From Cydia pomonella (Eukaryota > Arthropoda > Insecta > Lepidoptera > Tortricidae), in contig NC_084727.1 of NCBI RefSeq assembly GCF_033807575.1, positions 2,046,001 to 2,110,000 on the forward strand: a DNA stretch of 64,000 bases. The letters run 5' to 3'. Within the stretch, counting starts at the first letter, position 1; the number at the start of each line of letters is the position of its first letter. Of the stretch, positions 42,125 through 53,478 are shown piece after piece. The position numbers and the translations under genes were made by a program. The notes beneath the pieces were generated by a model. The model was given only the letters and a program-made list of their open reading frames with translations, ran no database searches and had not been told where the DNA came from.

Positions 42125-45100
42125 ATGTCCGTGGAGCCGCGCGTGAAACAGGAGCCCGAGTACGAACGCGAGGAGCTGACAGCGCAACTCGTGGACCGAG
42201 GTGAGCCCGAAAATTAGTAAGATACCGGATTCAACAATCTCCTAGCCACAGAATTAATAATAGTACTAACCTACAGAAACGACACTTCCTACAAAACCGA
42301 AGTTTTACAGCGATTCAGGGACGAATCATGCTGTCCCTTTCTAATGTATGACACTATTCCTTTCGGGTATTTAGGATTGTCAAAATTCAAGACATTATCT
42401 TATCTATGGTTGTGAAGCAAAGGCACGACAAGTTGTGCCAACCCTAATAATTGCTCGGAGCAATGCTGAACCGAGAATGCCGAAAGGAAGAGTGTCGCCT
42501 CACTGTCCAAGCCTACTCAGTAGTGGTCTTGCCTATGAATTAAGATTTCCCTAGCATTTTTGTGTTGGTGGTTTACGAAAGACGGGTAATTTCTAACTGT
42601 TAATGTTGTTAATCATACTGTGTATTTATCTGTTATCTATATACATTTTTATATTGTCACCCAAAGTATTAATATTAGGAAGGTGGGATATCATGCAGAA
42701 TAATGATCTCTTGAGGTTGCAACCTGCAGTCATGAGGAAAACGAGGAAGAAGTAGTCATACTACTACTAGCTTTGCTTAGTTTGTGGTTAGGTTGGTCTT
42801 TGTCAGATTCGTTTGTCCCTTTCCGACGTATGGGTATGATGGAAAGGGACAAACGATGATTAACGGCATTGTAACTTTAGTACACGTTTATGAATAAGGG
42901 GGTTAGTGTTTATTTTTTACACACACTAAATGCCAAATGGAACCACTAATTGTCCATAACACTTATGTTCATTCATTTTGCAGTGCGTGTGAAAAAGGAG
43001 CTAGATTTCACGGTTGAGGTGTTTTGTGAGAAGGTGGAGCCCTCAAGCGAGCTGTATGCAGACCACATTGTCAAGGAAGAGCTAGTGCTGGGGCCGGAGC
43101 ACCCGCAACGCCCCGACGTCGGCCTCGTGGTGCGCGGTTGGTAGCTCTTATTTTATACCAAAAATATATTTTACTACAAGATGTGTCTCAAACATATTAG
43201 CCCTGAATGGCCCTGATGCTGCGAAGTTTGTCTAGTAATCAGGCAATATGTTATTTAGTATTAAAAAAAAATCACAAATAGATAAAACAACTGATGGGAC
43301 CTATGGGAAGTGAAAGATGGAACCCACAAAAATAATGTTAAATGAAAAATGGAACCCACAAATGTAATGTTAAATCTAGTTTATTTTGATGATTGTTAGA
43401 AGAAATCAGTATGAGACTTTTACTACAGAAGAAAATTACTTAAAAAACCGGCCAAGAGCATGTCGGGCCACGCTCAGTGTAGGGTTCCGTAGTTACTCTT
43501 CCGTCACAATAAGCTAAACTGGAGCTTAAAGTATAGTAAATTGTTAACCAAGGGATGAAACGGTACCTTTCACCCGAGTTACACAAATAGGCAAATTTGC
43601 ATAATCAGTACCCAATTAAAGTCTTTTTACTATGAAGGGGAAACTTTTTGCGATAACGCAAAAACAGCTAAACTGATCATGTCCGCTATAGTTTTTATTT
43701 AATGTGTTTCTTAAGCTCTACTTCCACGATTTTTTTCATATTTTTTGTACCTATGGTTCAAAAGTTAGAGGGGGGGGGACACTTTTTTTTTTCTTTCAGA
43801 GCGATTATCTCCGAATATATTCACTTTATCAAAAAATGTTTGTTGAAGACCCCTTAGTTTTGAAAGACCTTTCCAACGATACCCGACACTGTAGGGTTGA
43901 AGCAAAAAAAAATCACACCCAATTTACTAGTAGGGGAGGTACCCTAAAAAAAATTAAAGTTTTAGATTTTATTGTACGACTTTGTCGGCTTTATTGATTT
44001 ATATATCCATGCCAAATTTCAGCTTTCTAACACTAACGACCACGGAGCAAAGCCTCGGACAGACAGACAGACAGACCGACATGGCGAAACTATAAGGGTT
44101 CCTAGTTGACTACGGAACCCTAAAAAAAGGTGTTGAAATCATATTCATACAGCACTTCTGCATAAAGCGAAATTATCACTATCAGTACAATGACAGAGCC
44201 GTGTTGCTTTCACTTGTAATAGAACTAGGAATCTGTATTGCGAAACCATGGTGCATAATAACCCACACCCACATGGCACCCTGTTATGGCATTCCAAATA
44301 AATCTTACACTTTTTTTTTTATTTATGGAGGATAGGCAGGCGTTTGACCACGATCACACCTGATGGTAAGTGATGATGCGGTCTACGGTGGAGCACGCTT
44401 ACCTATGAGATACCTATTTACTCTAGCCTTGAAGAGATTCAGATTGTACTCATACGGAAACACAGACTCGGGCAAGGCATTCCACTCCTTGGCAGTTTTT
44501 GAATAGTAGAACTAGTGTTGGTACATAACTTGTTATGTTCCTAATTAAATATAAACAACATTGTCTTAACTTGTTTCTGCTAAGAATTAATAGCCCTTTC
44601 TACATACGAGTTTATTCCTTCCCAAAAGAATTTTGAAAAGATAATGCTTATTTCTCTTTGCTTAATAGATATTTCTAGTATTTGAATTTTGTCATGCACA
44701 TTCCATATAAAATTAAACAACATAGTATTAGTCTTAAATAAATAAATAAATATTATAGGACATTATTACACAAATTGACTAAGTCCCACAGTAAGCTCAA
44801 TAAGGCTTGTGTTGAGGGTACTTAGACAACGATATATATAATATATAAATATTTATAAATACTTAAATACATAGAAAACACCCATGACTCGGGAACAAAT
44901 ATCCATGCTCATCACACGAACAAATGCCCTTACCAGGATTTGAACCCGGGACCATCAGCTTCGTAGGCAGGGTCACTACCCACTAGGCCAAACCGGTCTC
45001 GGTCGTCTATATACATTATTTTCTTTCTGCTGAGTACGGCACATGTAGCCGACTGCAGCTTAGCAAATAGGGAGAGTCAGGGATCGGAACCGGTTTTTTG

Positions 45101-48100
45101 CAAAAACATCGAAATAACTATATATTTCGGTTTTTTTTTAACTCAAAATGTAGGACTCAGTTGTGTTTTTAGATAACGACTTCGTATTATTAGACTGCCC
45201 GATTAGGAATGAAAAAATTCACAAAGAACGAAAAATACCGGTTTCCGATCCCTGGGGGGAGTCCAGCCTGTCGCCTATCATGTTCATGATGGTGTTGGGG
45301 CTGGCGCGAATCCTGCGCACCAGGGATGTGGCCCTCTTGCGGATAGTGGCATAGAAGCAATCGACCCCGGCTTCGGTGAGCATCCCTGATGCGCTACAGC
45401 AGTGCGGCAGCCCCATCCACACCCGGACCGCGTTATGTATACGCGTTGTTGTTAGTATAACACATCATTTCAATTAATGTTTGACATGAGCTTAAATCTC
45501 GCTAGAATGGATGATTGGTGACGCGGATGTCTGCCCACGGGCGGCGGGCGGCCGCGGCGGCACACCGCTCGCGCTGCGGGACTGCTCCGTGCGGCTGCAC
45601 CGCCTCCCGGAGCCCCCGCCGGCACACACAGGGACCACACACCAGAATACACCTACGAGTGCTGACACCCAACCTGATACACAACTTGATCGTGAAAAAG
45701 CCTGTAATTTTTGTGGCAAGGAGTTTTCACTAAAGTCTGATTTAATGAAACATGTCATGACTCATGTCCACCTGTCTACAGAGCTCGAGTATGAAACAGG
45801 AAATGAAACATACAATACTACATTAACTTGCGACCAAAAACATGTATGTGACATTTGTGGAGAAGCGTTCAGTCAGAAGGGGGAGTTGGTGAAACATGTT
45901 GTTATTCACATCCACACCGAGGAGGCCACAGACGATGTTGCAGACAGTGGTGAGTTATTATTATAGAGCCTTTTTATTTACAATCAGCATCCTTTTCTTT
46001 TTGCATGCATTTTATTTAAGTAACATTTATATAATATGTCGAAAGATGGCAGTAAATTTACGTCGCTACAAAGTTTTCTTTGACAATACATCTCTATTTC
46101 AAATTCTCTTTTAAATATCAATACATTAGTGTGCGCAAGTACTGTTTATCTCGGATGATCGATATTGGAAATGTCATTAGCCGGGTCGTGCGCTTTCCTC
46201 GGCCGAGGCACGTTTACACTGGCCCGTTTTGTGCGTGAGGAGATTGCCTCGCGCGTATGCTCGCTCTGTGAGGACCTGCCTAATCAGTTTCCTGAAGTGT
46301 ACTTAGCCATGCCCTTAAGTTAACGGAGTTTAACAAAACACCGTGTATGTATATGCGTAAAGTGGAACTTATTGAACCGCTTTTAAGCTCATAATCCTAT
46401 TAGTTCTTGGCTTGATCTTGATAGTATGATACAAATGTAAGTAATAGTGTTTGCGTTTTCTTTCTGTGAAATAACCATACTAGTGTCCAGTAGAACTGCC
46501 ACAAGAGACCATCATGTTCTCGCTTGATTGTATTATTTTAGTTTTGGACACTGAGAGACCTTATACACCTCTAAGATTTTATTTTATTTTAAATTTTATT
46601 ATATTTTAAATTTCATTTTATTTTAATACCTATTTTAATGATTCGGACACTTAGAGACCTGTACATGTCTAAGTCAATTTAAATTTGTAATTTAGTTTTA
46701 TAGGTAGGCATTACTCCTTACGAATAATGTGTAGTCGCGTTTATGTGGCGCTATGCCGTCTTTAATGTAACTTACAAGCACAAATGTTGTATCTCACAAT
46801 TTTTTAATTATATTTATATTAATACAACCCGGCAGCTTGAACATGTCATGCTCGCTTAAAAGTCTTTGCTTACGGTGGCGTCGTTGATCGGGTCGCCACT
46901 TTCCCGACTGAAGGTTGAGGGAGGCGATGGCTGAGATACACGTCATACTCGTGAACGGGTGCTGTTTGTGGAGACCGGTCTGTTTAAGCTTACACGGGCT
47001 ACATGTTATGTTATAAGTATGTAACTTTAATTTTGAGTGGCATTAAAGTAAGACACTTCATTCGCCAGGATAGTGTTAGAGCTGGCACGCACATATATCT
47101 CTAAAGAATTATACATCTCTAAGGAGTTTTAGTATTTGTTGGTTTTATTTTTTTATCATAGTTTTTTTTTGTGTAATTTGACATTTAGAGACAGTATACA
47201 TCTCTAATAAAGTATACCTATATTATTTCATCGATTCCATATTTGTAATTGTTTTTTATAATTTTTATTGTGTAAAAATAAATGTTTGATATTTGGGGAC
47301 CGTATGATCTACTACCTCATCTGATACAAGGATATGCTCCTTGGCACACGTTCATAAAAGTGATGCTCAGTTTGGAAAAATATAGTAAAAAAAAAATAGA
47401 ATTGGCCGAAAGCACAGTTACAAAAAAAGGTGAAATTTATAGGAATTAATATGTAGCTTCGGAAACCAATCGTCTGCCAGTTCCTATATGGCCGGAAGTG
47501 CGTCTGCCGGGCACTTTAGAGGTACCAAAAAGAGTGGAATTTACTTCATCTGATACGAAGATGAGATGATGGCAACAGATAGGAATTTAAAGCCTGACCA
47601 GTAATATAATTATGATCATGCGCCATATTGCGGAATTTCGTTGGAATATTTTTTTTCATACTAAACTGATCTGTCACATCTATACATGAGAATAACAGCG
47701 CCCTCTTGACAATGATCATATATTTCTGGTCGGGCTTTTTATGTAGGTTCAGAAAATACTCGTCTGCCAGCTTCCAAATGGCCGAAAATGCGTCTGCCGG
47801 TGCTGGGCACTTAAAGGTACTTAAAAAAGTGGAATTTACGTCTACTGATACAAAAAAAATGAGACTTGTGGCAACATATAGCAATTTATATGTAGGTTCA
47901 GAAAATACTCGTCTGCCAGCTCCCAAATGGCCGAAAGTGCGTCTGCCGGGCATTCAAAGGATCGGAAGGAACTGATTGCTTAAATTGAGGATGCCATTTG
48001 GGAGCTGGCAGACGAGTGGTTTCTGAAGCTACATATAAGGTTGTAATTTTTTTCGTGCTTTATATCAATTCTACTTTTTTTACTATTTGTTCCAACTTGG

Positions 48101-50667
48101 CATAAAGTTTATGAACGTATGCCATGGGGCTTATCCTTGTATCAGAAGACGTAAAATATAATACAGTCCCCGCCCGTACTGAAAGGGCGTCCGAAAAATA
48201 ACGCAAAATTTGAATCGAATGGAAAACACATTTTTTCTTTCATTATGTTTGTTTATAAAATCATAAAATACACTAAAATGGGTTTTGTGTGGAATAACAC
48301 GGTGAGCAAATGGCCTCCACGGCTTTGCTGGCATATACGCACTCTTGTCAACATTTTCTGTGAACATTTTGCATAAATGGGGTTGGCAACTGTCAAAGGT
48401 TTGCATAGATGGCGCCATCATAGCTTGCCCCTGTCTGTAAATTTGTTCTATGAGATTTGGCTTAAAGTACTGGAATCTAAATAGGTCACAAAAATCCAAA
48501 AAAAAAAACAAGAATTTGACAATTCTAGGGATTGACAGGGCAAGCTATGATGGCGCCATCTGTTTAATACTTCGACCGGCCAACCCCATTTGATATTGCC
48601 ATTTGAACGGCTTGTTTTTGGACGACCAGTGGAATGGCCACCATGAATTGATCCACTCTCTCTAAATTTTGCAATCACTCTTCTCACAGTTGCCGAAATC
48701 AAATCAATATTCCGACCATATCTTGCACGAGATTTTCGAACTGTGCCCGCCATACTTTGATTACTTTTGGAATAGTGTTCAATAATGAAAACGCGTTGTT
48801 CAATCCGCCATTTTACAAACCCTAAACATTCAGCTGTCAAATAGTTTTTTTTAGGGTTGCCAGCACTAAAATGTAAAACGGCGGCAAATTCAAATTTTGC
48901 GTTCTTTTTGGGACACCTTTATATATATATATTAAACCTGCGTCCTTTTTTAATTATAATTATCTAACTTTTGTGGTTTTATTAATTGGAATTTTTATAA
49001 TTGTGCTTTTACTAACTGTTTGACCAATTGAAATTTGTTAAATATATAAGTTTCAGTTTTTCCTCGCAAGTGTGTTAAAAACGTCTCATAAAACACATGT
49101 GCACTGGTCATTCAGCATTTCACACGCACCGACTTTCTTATTGCACAACGTAGTGTGTAATGAACAACGTATCTCACTTGTATGTACAATCATAATATTT
49201 TTTTGCAAAAATCCCACGTCATCTGACTTGTATTAAAATAGAAGAAGTCAATTTCTTTTGTTTTTCAGAGATGTTCGAAATTTGAATGTCATTATACCTA
49301 AGTCTATGTTTATACATTTTAAATTTGCGTTAGATCGCCAATACTCGTTAAATTGCTATCAAATCGCATTTTACAAGCTGGTGTCGTAATAATACATTAT
49401 GATACAAGTGCGAAAAGTAGGAAATTCGCAACGAATGGGGATAAATTAACACGACCAAAGGTAGTGTTTTAAATCGACACGAGTTGGGAATTGCCTATTC
49501 GCACATGTATTGTACAACATATTACAGTACATATAGCCCTTTAAATTTTCGACATAGTTACGTTATGTGCTAATTATTGCACTAGTGCAGTAAAGTAGCA
49601 CCATATGTACTTTAAAATATATTGTAGTGTTCACCGTAACTTTTCCATTGTTTTCAGGTTTCCTGGTTCCGGAGGGGGGCGCCACAACCGACCTCGTGAA
49701 ACAACCACAAACTGACTCACGGCGAACAACAAACACACATACCCTTCAAGTTACTTCCGATACGAATATTTACGTCTGCGACTTCTGTGGGACCACGTTT
49801 GAACGAAAACATAAAATAATTCACCATATTAAGAAGCACATGCCACTAAAATGTGAAACTTTATCAATGGATTCAATATCTAACAACGAAATAAGAAAAA
49901 ATAAATCTACACAATCGGGCAGCTTACAAACACACAGACAAACCCACACCGGAGATAAACCTTTTTCCTGCGAAGTGTGTAAAAAGGAATTTAAGCAATT
50001 AAATGTCTTAAAAATTCACAGACAAATCCACACGGGGCTAAAGCCTCATTCGTGCCATATATGTGAAAAGGAGTTTACGCGATTGGGAAATTTAAAATCC
50101 CACATGCGAATACATACTGGTGAAAAACCATATTCCTGTGAAGTATGTAATAAGCGGTTTGCGCTATTGAATGGTATAAAATACCACAAACGAATCCACT
50201 CTGGCGAAAAGCCTTATTCTTGCAGAATATGTGATAAGAAGTTCGCACTCGCAAACACTTTAACCTTTCACATACGGGCCCATTCTGGAGAAAAACCATA
50301 TTCTTGCGAAGTATGTAAAAAGAAGTTTACGCGACCGAACTATTTAAAATCCCATATACAAGCCACCCACACTGGAGAAAAACCTTATTCTTGCGAAGTA
50401 TGTGAAAAGAAGTTTGCGGCATTGTCCTTATTAAAATGCCACATAAAAACCCACACTAGAGAAAAACTTTATTCCTGTGAGGTATGTAAAAATAATTTTT
50501 CGACATCAAAACAATTAACAAGACACAAACGCACCCATACTGGTGAAAAGCCCTTTACTTGCAACATATGTGAAAAGGAGTTTTTGAAATTGGGCAATTT
50601 AAAAAACCACATACGAAGCCACACTAGAGAAATCCCTTACTCAAGGAATATAATAATTTTAATGTAA
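42125..50667 (+). CDS. C2H2 zinc-finger gene C, four exons, 560 codons
   Basis: Exons: 42125-42200, 42984-43136, 45506-45949, 49658-50667. All three introns are phase 1 and the joined length (1,683 nt) is an exact multiple of three. Exon 1 carries VKQEPEYEREE. Exon 2 is acidic (VKKELDFTVEVFCEKVEP, VKEELVLGPEHPQRPDVG). Exon 3 has ALRDCSVRLHRLPEP then two fingers (CNFCGKEF, CDICGEAF). Exon 4 has one finger (CDFCGTTF), a degenerate unit lacking cysteines (GSLQTHRQTH), then eight canonical fingers (first CEVCKKEF, last CNICEKEF) with TGEKP-type linkers. Fingers 4 to 11 have different residues at the base-contacting helix positions, so a long specific DNA target is expected. The donor of exon 2 (GTTGGT) is weak; otherwise all sites are standard. 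Nuclear DNA-binding role is inferred. Confidence 0.88.
42841..42906. repeat. Dispersed repeat shared with 23793-23857
   Basis: Preceded by a small hairpin (CCCTTTCCGACG...GGAAAGGG). Confidence 0.75.
43440..44126. repeat. Foldback repeat ending TAGGGTTCCGTAG / CTACGGAACCCTA
   Basis: Left TGTAGGGTTCCGTAGTTAC (43477) and right GACTACGGAACCCTAAA (44110) are inverted. Inside are GCCGGCCAAGAGCATGTC-like text at the left and ACAGACAGACAGACAG at the right, all typical of a repeat common in moth genomes. Lies in intron 2 of gene C. Confidence 0.75.
44310..44520 (-). mobile_element. LINE C-terminus and 3' tail
   Basis: Minus frame KTAKEWNALPESVFPYEYNL, FKARVNRYLIGKRAPP and stop, then ACCATCAGGTGTGATCGTGG and an A-run (T-run on plus). 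Confidence 0.75.
44735..45000 (-). mobile_element. tRNA-derived SINE, full-length, minus
   Basis: Head GACCGGTTTGGCCTAGTGGG (minus), box B GGGTTCAAATCCTGG, end with CCTATAATATTTATTTATTT on the minus strand. Same family as 51226-51481 and 61178-61437. Confidence 0.9.
45231..45440 (-). mobile_element. LINE reverse transcriptase C-terminal fragment
   Basis: Minus frame MWMGLPHCCSASGMLTEAGV and ATIRKRATSLVRRIRASPNT; same family as 21905-22640. It sits 66 bp before exon 3 of gene C. Confidence 0.75.
46190..46288. repeat. GC-rich dispersed repeat
   Basis: CCTCGGCCGAGGCACGTTTA and ATTGCCTCGCGCGTATGCTC; same family as 29618-29775. Confidence 0.75.
46546..47207. repeat. Spaced copies of a GACAyTTAGAGACC..CATCTCTAA motif
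   Basis: Copies at 46546-46575, 46645-46673, 47096-47123 (partial) and 47180-47207. Each is roughly palindromic (TTAGAGA...TCTCTAA). Element type unknown. Confidence 0.5.
47312..48162. mobile_element. 850-bp foldback element with long arms and internal tandem units
   Basis: Left arm from ACCTCATCTGATACAAGGAT and right arm TATCCTTGTATCAGAAGACG are inverted for about 170-200 bp with gaps. Between them a unit GTAGGTTCAGAAAATACTCG, TCTGCCAGCTCCCAAATGGC, GTGCGTCTGCCGGGCA occurs near 47470, 47757 and 47908 in direct order and once inverted near 47992. No coding capacity. Confidence 0.75.
48181..48921 (-). mobile_element. Mariner-type remnant split by a MITE
   Basis: Termini AGGGCGTCCGAAAAATAACG (left) and its diverged inverse ending TTTTTGGGACACCTT (right) share CGCAAAATTTGAA. 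Minus frame from 48840: FVKWRIEQRVFIIEHYSKSN, SRARYGRNIDLISATVRRVI, AKFRESGSIHGG, an N-terminal helix-turn-helix. The catalytic core is gone; a C-terminal piece (MFTENVDKSAYMPAKPW) may remain at 48300-48375. The MITE 48379-48587 lies inside. Confidence 0.75.
48379..48587 (-). mobile_element. MITE, reverse-oriented copy of 8497-8704
   Basis: Same termini and AGATGGCGCCATCATAGCTT blocks as the element upstream of Prp4. Confidence 0.92.
48922..49392. other. Unassigned intron DNA
   Basis: AT-rich, with a short (TA)n near 48921; nothing recognised. Confidence 0.4.
49393..49620. repeat. Dispersed repeat, inverse partner of 60492-60715
   Basis: GATACAAGTGCGAAAAGTAG, AATTCGCAACGA and ACAGTACATATAGCCCTTT are found reverse-complemented at 60492-60715. 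It ends 37 bp before the acceptor of the finger exon of gene C. Confidence 0.85.
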
Positions 50668-50852
50668 ATAATTGCCTATTATCGTATTTATGCCATACGA
50701 TTAAATAAATAAGGAGTATAATAATATATGTACAGTAAAAGAGCAAACTCGCGAATTAATGTCAAAAAACCTCGACACAAACGCCCCAAGCGGAATTTTG
50801 GTACTAACCTTTACGTATGTGTGCGTGACATACATTGATACTTATAATAACT

Positions 50853-51174
50853 TTGGCGTCTTTTTCCTTGACCGTGTACAGTGAACTAGAGAGTGCAAGA
50901 AGGTGAAAGAATGGAAACCTCGTTGTAGTTCACTGTACACGGTCAAGGCATAGAGAAATAAGAAGTAATAGAGTGCTCACTCTATACATTAGTTTTGGTA
51001 CCAAAATGATTTGTTTGCCGCGATATCTATTGTCGAGTAGCAGTACTGAGAGTTCCGCTACTCGATGCTAGATGTCGACTGCGAATATAATAATCATTTT
51101 GGTACCAAAACTGATGTATGGAGTGAGCACTCTATTACTTCTTATTTCTCTATGGTCAAGGGAAAAGGCGCCAA
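50853..51174. mobile_element. Hairpin MITE interrupted by a second hairpin MITE
   Basis: Outer arms: TTGGCGTCTTTTTCCTTGAC... at 50853-50886 and its inverse, split into 50927-50948 and 51162-51174. Removing the inner element restores a continuous arm of about 34 bp. Confidence 0.85.
50949..51154. mobile_element. Inner hairpin MITE with 61-bp arms
   Basis: Arms 50950-51010 and 51093-51153 pair over 61 bp with two mismatches; the loop itself folds (CGAGTAGC...GCTACTCG). The 8-bp word GGTCAAGG abuts both ends (50941-50948 and 51154-51161), one base being ambiguous, which suggests a hAT-type duplication. Confidence 0.9.
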
Positions 51175-51225
51175 CATATAATACCTATTTATTCAGTGAC
51201 CATTTACAATACCAGTCTTTTATGA

Positions 51226-51481
51226 CGACCGGTCTGGCCTAGTGGGTAGTGACCCTGCCTATGAAGCTGATGGTCCCGGGTTCAAATCCTGGTAAGAGCA
51301 TATATTTGTGTGATGAACACGGATATTTGTTTCTGAGTCATGGGTGTTTTCTATGTATTTAAGTATTTATAATTATATATTATATATATCGTTGTTTAGG
51401 TACCTACAACACAAGCCTTATTGAGCTTACTGTGGGACTTAGTCAATTTGTGTAATAATGTAAATAAATAAATATTATAGG
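51226..51481 (+). mobile_element. tRNA-derived SINE, full-length
   Basis: Head CGACCGGTCTGGCCTAGTGG, box B GGGTTCAAATCCTGG, body TGAGTCATGGGTGTTTTCTA, end CTTACTGTGGGACTTAGTCA and an AT-rich tail. An inverted scrap of the same tail follows to 51510. Confidence 0.9.
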
Positions 51482-52341
51482 ACATTATTACACAAATCCT
51501 ATAATATTTATTTATTTATTTATTATTTATATTTATAATAAATGTTCACACCAAAAATTTTTTTTTGCATAAGTAAAAACACGATGTGTACAATATTTTT
51601 TTTTTTTTTTTTAGAAAACAAACAGCCTTTTACAAATATATTTAAAATAAATGAACTAAAAATAGGCCTAAAGTTTCCTACATTACTAAGAAAACTATTA
51701 CATAGAAATGTAAATTACGCAATTATAAATTACCGGTTTAGTTGTGTACTACATGCAAGTAAGGTAAGAAAACATACAAAAGTATGAAAAATATGACTGG
51801 AACCAAATTGGTCAATTTCTAGAAAACAAAATTTGCCGAACTTTGTTCTTGAACACGAACTATGAACAAAAATATCTATATCGTTAAGAGATTCATTATA
51901 CAAATAACAAGTGCGCCTAAAGAAAGAGTTTTTAGCATACTGTGTGCCACAGGAGGAAATAGAAAATGTGGGTTTAGAACGTGAGTGGAAACGAGAGATT
52001 TTGAAGGAAACGCTATCTAATAAAAGGTTAGAATCTATGTGATTTCTAATAATTTTAAATAAAAATAAAACATCTAGATATGCTCTTCTTTTCTCCAACG
52101 GAGGGAGACTATGTCTAGCTGCTGACGAAAAATAATCACAGTTATAGCGGCCGGTTCTGTAATCAAGGGACTTACAAAAAAAAAATCTGAATCCTTTCAA
52201 GTCGTGACTTATGAATGCCAAAATGTGGGCTCCAAACAACACTGCCAAACTCCAAAATACTACGTACGAAAGAGTAATACAAAAATTTTAACGTGAATGT
52301 ACTTTTGAATGGTTTACTTAAACGCAAAATCATACCTAATT

Positions 52342-52645
52342 CACTTCCTTCACTACCTTTCACTACCTTTCGCTGCCTTAACTTGCCTTTATTTATGATT
52401 GTATAATATATAATGTATATATGTATTATATTGTTTGCGTCTTCATTTTGTTGAATTATATGTATATCGGCACTACCCGTTCAATGTTGTAAGTTCATTG
52501 TTTCCTGCTACCCAAAGGTTGTCTGGAAGAGATCGCTTCTTAGCGGTAAGACCGCCTGTTGTTACCTAACTTTTACGTGTTTTTTCATTTCCTATCTATT
52601 TTTAAATGTATGGTGCACAATAAAGAATATTTACTTACTTACTTA
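52342..52645 (+). mobile_element. Nested retroelement 3' end with 6-bp TSD
   Basis: CTAATT flanks it (52336-52341 and 52646-52651). Contains TCTGGAAGAGATCGCTTCTT, TAAGACCGCCTGTTG and AATAAAG, ending in (TTAC)n. Removing it restores the Jockey frame AYKKLGMILRL. A scrap of the same family lies near 59285. Confidence 0.9.
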
Positions 52646-52814
52646 CTAATTTTTTATATGCTCTCGCCACAATATTATCTATTTGTTCAACAAACGAGAG
52701 TTTAGCATCCAGAGTAATCCCTAAATCTCGGATCGACGACACCCGTGAGACACTGCTACCAGCTAACTTATAATTGAAAGTTACAGGATTATGTTTACGG
52801 AAAAATGTGATAGT

Positions 52815-52899
52815 AAATAAATAAAAATAAAAATCATTTATTTCGGACGACACAATCCATATTTTGTTAGTTACGAATATACTTAAATTACTATGTTAG
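52815..52899 (-). mobile_element. 85-bp nested LINE tail with 4-bp TSD
   Basis: TAGT flanks it (52811-52814 and 52900-52903). On the minus strand it reads TGGATTGTGTCGTCCGAAAT, then a (TTTTA)n-type tail. Removing it restores KCYTITFFRKHN in the Jockey frame. Confidence 0.8.
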
Positions 52900-53478
52900 T
52901 AGTGTAGCATTTCTCAGCGTTTAGAATTAAGTGATTTCGCTGACAATAGTCCTCAAATTGTGACAAATCGGATTGTAACGCAACACAATCATCATAATTC
53001 CTAATAGTCTTATATATTTTTGTGTCGTCTGCATAAAGTATGTGTGATGAAGACTGAAAGATAGTATCAATATCATTTACATATAAGACAAATAGAAAAG
53101 GCCCCAGGTGAGAGCCCTGGGGAACCTCTGAGGGAACGGGTAGAAACTTCGACCTATAGCCCTTGAGTGCAACCGCCTGACTTCTATTACTAATGTAAGA
53201 CTTTAACCACCTAAAGAACGGTGACCGTGTATACCGATCCTGAAAAGCTTCTGAAGTAAAATTGAATGATCTATTTTATCGAAGCATTTAGAGAAATCGG
53301 TATACACGGCGTCCACTTGATAACCGGCATTGATAATATGGTCGGTATAGGTGACTAGGTTAGTGTCGACGCTTCTACCTTTGAAAAAACCATATTGATG
53401 CACAGAAATGTGTCGAGAGACCACAGCAGTCATTTCATTCGTTACAATTTTTTCGAAAACCTTAGCGAATATGCAAAG

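Larger units (their letters stand above)
51594..53478 (-). mobile_element. Jockey-like LINE, 5'-truncated, with two nested insertions
   Basis: Minus strand, with a poly(A) (T-run 51597-51612 on plus). Frames, with shifts: CIFAKVFEKIVTNEMTAVVS, HQYGFFKGRSVDTNLVTYTD, VDAVYTDFSKCFDKIDHSIL (first catalytic Asp), GSHLGPFLFVLYVNDI, HILYADDTKIY (catalytic DD), SSIRDLGITLDAKLSF, SILEFGSVVWSPHFGIHKSR, then the C-terminus to about 51730. Insertions at 52342-52645 and 52815-52899. It directly abuts the coding exon 53479-54126. Confidence 0.88.

Noticed and set aside
48131..48511. 126-codon minus frame as a single gene
   Set aside because: It spans the MITE inserted in the mariner remnant, so it is a chance fusion.
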